Under the pieces are notes generated by a model. It had not been told where the DNA came from and did not search any database. It was given only the letters and a program-made list of their open reading frames with translations. From assembly GCA_017620115.1 (NCBI GenBank), contig JAFZRB010000100.1, positions 1 to 7,841 on the forward strand: DNA of 7,841 bases. The letters run 5' to 3'. This stretch comes from Clostridia bacterium (GTDB taxonomy: Bacteria; Bacillota; Clostridia; Christensenellales; Aristaeellaceae). Positions 5,870 through 7,841 of the stretch are shown piece by piece; the first letter of the stretch is position 1; each line of letters opens with the position of its first letter. Both the position numbers and the translations under genes were made by a program.

Positions 5870-6613
5870 ATGCGATATGAAGGAAAAACCGGCGTCATCA
5901 CCGGCGGCGCGTCCGGAATGGGCCGCCTGACGGCCTGGCGTCTGCTGGAAGGCGGAGGAAATGCGGTGATCGCCGACGCGAATCCCGCGGCCTTTCCCGC
6001 GCTCGAGGAAGCGTTCGCAGCGCATAAGGAGCGGCTGATGTGCCGCGCCTGCGACGTTCGCGATTACGGCCAGATTCAGGCGACGGTGGACGCCTGCATG
6101 GCGAAATTCGGAAAAATCGACTACCTGTTCAATTACGCCGGGGGCGAGTCCGCCCGAATGTGCGGCAGCACCGGCAATTTTGTCGAAAAGCCGGTGGAGG
6201 TGATCGAATGGGGCCTCGACGTCAATCTGAAGGGTCCGGTTCTGTTTTCCCGCGCGGTGCTGCCCCATATGATGGAGCAACGCTCCGGCGTCATCATCCT
6301 GCTCGGTTCCATCACCGGACATGAAGGATCCGCCCACGCCGTGGATTACGCGGCGGCCAAGAGCGGCCTCATGACGGGCCTGGTGAAATCTCTGGCGCAG
6401 CTCGGCGCGCCGTACAACATACGCGCCTGCTGCGTGGCTCCCGGGCCGGTGCTCACGCGGCCCGCCATGGCGAACATGAAGACCCTGATCGGCCGGGCCG
6501 CGGAGCCGGAAGAAATCGTCGATCTGGTGGAATTCCTCATCTCGGATGGGGCGGGCTCCATCACCGGTTCCACCTATCTCATCGACGGCGGGCGCAGCTG
6601 CATGACGCATTGA
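5870..6613 (+). CDS. Short-chain dehydrogenase/reductase (classical SDR), probably NAD-dependent
   Basis: The 247-residue protein has every landmark of a classical SDR of standard length. The Rossmann cofactor motif is TGGASGMG (11-18). Asp36 sits at the end of the second strand, which in the family favours NAD over NADP. Next come CDVRD (61-65), NYAGG (88-92, in place of the usual NNAG), Asn119 in DVNLKG, Ser147 in LGSITG, and the YAAAK catalytic pair Tyr160/Lys164. The AGS-x-TGS-x-x-x-x-DGG end (228-241) is typical. It should oxidise a hydroxyl or reduce a ketone on a small substrate in the cytoplasm. It starts 20 bases after the dehydratase-like gene and is clearly in one transcript with it and the permease. 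Pairing with a DHQase-fold enzyme suggests consecutive steps on a hydroxylated ring or sugar-like compound. The family is certain; the substrate is not readable. Confidence 0.94.
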   Translation: MRYEGKTGVITGGASGMGRLTAWRLLEGGGNAVIADANPAAFPALEEAFAAHKERLMCRACDVRDYGQIQATVDACMAKFGKIDYLFNYAGGESARMCGSTGNFVEKPVEVIEWGLDVNLKGPVLFSRAVLPHMMEQRSGVIILLGSITGHEGSAHAVDYAAAKSGLMTGLVKSLAQLGAPYNIRACCVAPGPVLTRPAMANMKTLIGRAAEPEEIVDLVEFLISDGAGSITGSTYLIDGGRSCMTH

Positions 6614-6614
6614 C

Positions 6615-6637
6615 CGCTGGCGGATTCGCCGGCAGCG
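6615..6637 (+). other. Intercistronic stem-loop between SDR and permease genes
   Basis: CGCTG (6615-6619) pairs with CAGCG (6633-6637); inside, after one G-G mismatch, CGG pairs with CCG around a 5-base loop. No T-run follows, so it is not a terminator. Such stems can set transcript stability within an operon, which is inference here. Confidence 0.25.
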
Positions 6638-6686
6638 CGCATCCCTTCGCCTGCCAAACCCGCGATCGTAAAGGAGGCGTCTCCGA

Positions 6687-7595
6687 ATGGGCTATCTCTA
6701 TCTGGGGCTGGTGGCGCTGCTGTTCAGCTTTGGCGGCACCTGCGTCAAGCTGATCCGCCCGTTCTTCACGCCTTCGATGATCACGTTCCTGCGCTTCCTG
6801 GTAGGCGTGTTCTGGCTGCTTGGGCTGAAGCTCCTGCGCAGGCAGCGCTTCCGGGCGGACTTCGCGCCGGCGCTGAAGGCGAAATGGGGATGGCTCCTCT
6901 TCGGGGCGGCCGTGAAATACCTGGCCTATATCACGGAAAACACCGCCCTGTCCATGGGCGTCTCCTACGGCAACATCCTGACCAGGCCCGTGCAGATCAT
7001 ACTGCATACGGTTCTGGGCGTCTGCGTGCTGCGCGAGAGGATGAACGCCGTAAAGTGGGCGGGGATCGCCCTGTGCGTCGCGGGCATTCTCCTGATCACA
7101 TGGAATGGGACGCCGCCGGAGCGGCTTCTGAGCGATAATATCTTCCTGACGCTTCTCTACGCCGCCTCGGGCATATTCGCGGGGCTGTTCGTCTTCGCTC
7201 AGAAGAAGACCGCGGACGGCATGGACATACTGGACAGCAACCTGGTCATGTTCGCCGCGGCGGCGGTCATGTCCTTCTGCGCGCCGCTGAGCCAGGGCGA
7301 AACGCTGCCCGCGGCTGCGCCGGATCTGCCCTGCGCGGCGGCGATCCTTCTGTTCGGCTTTATTACGGGCATAGGGTTTTATCTCAACGCAAAGGCCATT
7401 CCGCTGGTGTCCTTTCAGATGGTGGCCCTCATGCAGAGCACCACGGTGTTCTTCAGCCTGGCCTGGGGCATATTGTTTTTCGGAGAAACGGTCAGCGGCT
7501 GGATCGTCGCGGGCACGCTCCTTTTTGTCGCGGGGATCGTGTCCATGCAGATGAACACCGCAAACGCGCCGGCCGGTTCACCGCCGGGCAAATGA
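6687..7595 (+). CDS. EamA/DMT superfamily permease
   Basis: The 302-residue protein has about ten membrane segments arranged as two five-helix EamA repeats, the standard plan and length for the drug/metabolite transporter superfamily. The first repeat starts at LYLGLVALLFSFGG and ends at AGIALCVAGILLITW; between them is ENTALSMGVSYGNILTRPVQ, the typical helix where members carry small polar residues and a Pro. The second repeat starts near NIFLTLLYAASGIFAG and ends LFFGETVSGWIVAGTLLFVAG, whose GE is a family hallmark. Members move amino acids, sugars, nucleotides or metabolites, in either direction. AAGGAGG stands 9 bases before the ATG. It is last in the operon, 73 bases after the SDR, and its stop is followed at once by the terminator. 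Context suggests transport of the substrate or product of the two enzymes; this is inference. Confidence 0.93.
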   Translation: MGYLYLGLVALLFSFGGTCVKLIRPFFTPSMITFLRFLVGVFWLLGLKLLRRQRFRADFAPALKAKWGWLLFGAAVKYLAYITENTALSMGVSYGNILTRPVQIILHTVLGVCVLRERMNAVKWAGIALCVAGILLITWNGTPPERLLSDNIFLTLLYAASGIFAGLFVFAQKKTADGMDILDSNLVMFAAAAVMSFCAPLSQGETLPAAAPDLPCAAAILLFGFITGIGFYLNAKAIPLVSFQMVALMQSTTVFFSLAWGILFFGETVSGWIVAGTLLFVAGIVSMQMNTANAPAGSPPGK

Positions 7596-7650
7596 AAAAA
7601 CGACCGCGCCGAAGGGAATGGGACGGCACAACGACAGAGTCGCTTCGGCG
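7595..7650 (-). terminator. Minus-strand side of a bidirectional terminator
   Basis: Read on the minus strand, CGCCGAAG (7650-7643) pairs with CTTCGGCG (7614-7607) across a 28-base loop, followed a few bases later by TTTTTT (7600-7595). The run of six A just inside and after the permease stop supplies this T-tract. It is well placed to end transcription of the minus-strand gene that enters at 7768. The large loop weakens the call. Confidence 0.5.
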
Positions 7651-7660
7651 GCTCTTTTTT
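7636..7660 (+). terminator. Intrinsic terminator of the three-gene operon, UUCG tetraloop
   Basis: AGAGTCGC (7636-7643), loop TTCG, GCGGCTCT (7648-7655) form an 8-bp stem with one T-G wobble, closed by the very stable C(UUCG)G tetraloop and followed by TTTTTT (7655-7660, the first T also closing the stem). It lies 40 bases after the permease stop. An alternative longer stem (7607-7614 with 7643-7650) shares its right arm. Confidence 0.9.
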
Positions 7661-7701
7661 GCGCGATGAGGCCCCGCGCTAGGCGCGGGGTCTCATTGCG
7701 C
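7661..7701. repeat. 19-bp near-perfect palindromic hairpin
   Basis: Bases 7661-7679 pair with 7683-7701, with two G-T wobbles (7671/7691 and 7665/7697) and no mismatch, around a 3-base TAG loop. The centre is CCCCGCGC-TAG-GCGCGGGG. It starts directly after the T-run of the terminator and has no T-run of its own on either side. GCGCGATG at 7661-7668 recurs directly at 7698-7705. It could be a second, back-up terminator stem, a dispersed palindromic (REP-like) element, or a transcript-stabilising structure. Confidence 0.7.
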
Positions 7702-7767
7702 GATGGGGCGCGGAACAGCGTCTGACCATACAGCCGCCGATGTGACCGGAGTTCTGAATCTGCCGCA

Positions 7768-7841
7768 TCACAGCACTTCCGACATCAGCTTTTTGCCTTC
7801 TTCGATCAGCAGTTCGGCAACGCCCGCTTTGAACCGCGAGG
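7768..7841 (-). CDS. Unidentified protein, C-terminal fragment (cut by window edge)
   Basis: Only the last 23 codons and the TGA stop (7770-7768) are visible. The readable tail is SRFKAGVAELLIEEGKK followed by LMSEVL, a charged amphipathic helix with nothing diagnostic. Support for a real gene is the open frame to the window edge, the helix-like composition, and a terminator-like structure on its strand about 120 bases downstream, as expected for a convergent gene. The product cannot be named. Confidence 0.45.
   Translation of the reverse strand, partial: SRFKAGVAELLIEEGKKLMSEVL

Noticed and set aside
5699..6610. Minus-strand open frame of 303 codons
   Set aside because: Antisense of the SDR gene, whose full motif set leaves no doubt about the coding strand.

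Overview
The window looks like a chromosomal segment of a GC-rich member of the Bacillota (Firmicutes), probably an anaerobic Clostridia-type lineage. This is inference from three things. Nearly every gene has a strong AGGAGG-type Shine-Dalgarno, the readable promoters are sigma-A-like, and the protein families are ones common in gut or rumen Clostridia. No rRNA, tRNA, CRISPR array, insertion sequence or phage gene was found. Both ends cut through minus-strand genes.

Positions 1-4772 hold six genes, all on the minus strand, in transcription order from right to left. They are a ZupT-like ZIP metal transporter (3918-4772), a small DUF1294 membrane protein (3539-3829), a membrane-anchored glycerophosphodiester phosphodiesterase (2521-3519), a URO-D-superfamily protein that is not HemE (1196-2431), a CPBP/CAAX-type intramembrane protease (212-1117, TTG start), and the first 59 codons of a glycoside-hydrolase-like protein (1-178). 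Gaps are 19 to 90 bases. A weak terminator-like hairpin lies between the phosphodiesterase and the URO-D gene, so this may be one long transcript or two.

Positions 4773-5069 are a divergent control region. A well-formed minus-strand promoter (TTGTCA, 17 bases, TATAAT) and a plus-strand extended -10 promoter (TTGATC, 18 bases, TATACT) face away from each other. An inverted repeat lies midway between their -35 boxes and another overlaps the plus-strand start region. The ZIP leader can fold a 7-bp hairpin that covers part of its ribosome binding site.

Positions 5070-7595 hold a three-gene plus-strand operon: a divergent type I 3-dehydroquinate-dehydratase-fold protein, a short-chain dehydrogenase/reductase, and a ten-helix EamA/DMT permease. 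Together they suggest uptake or export plus oxidation and dehydration (or C-C chemistry) of a small hydroxylated carbon compound. Quinate/shikimate-like substrates are the obvious guess, but the first enzyme has lost the ExRxD acidic residues of true AroD. Positions 7596-7767 are a convergent terminator region with a UUCG-loop terminator that is likely bidirectional and a separate 19-bp near-perfect hairpin. The last 74 bases encode the C-terminus of an unidentified minus-strand gene.
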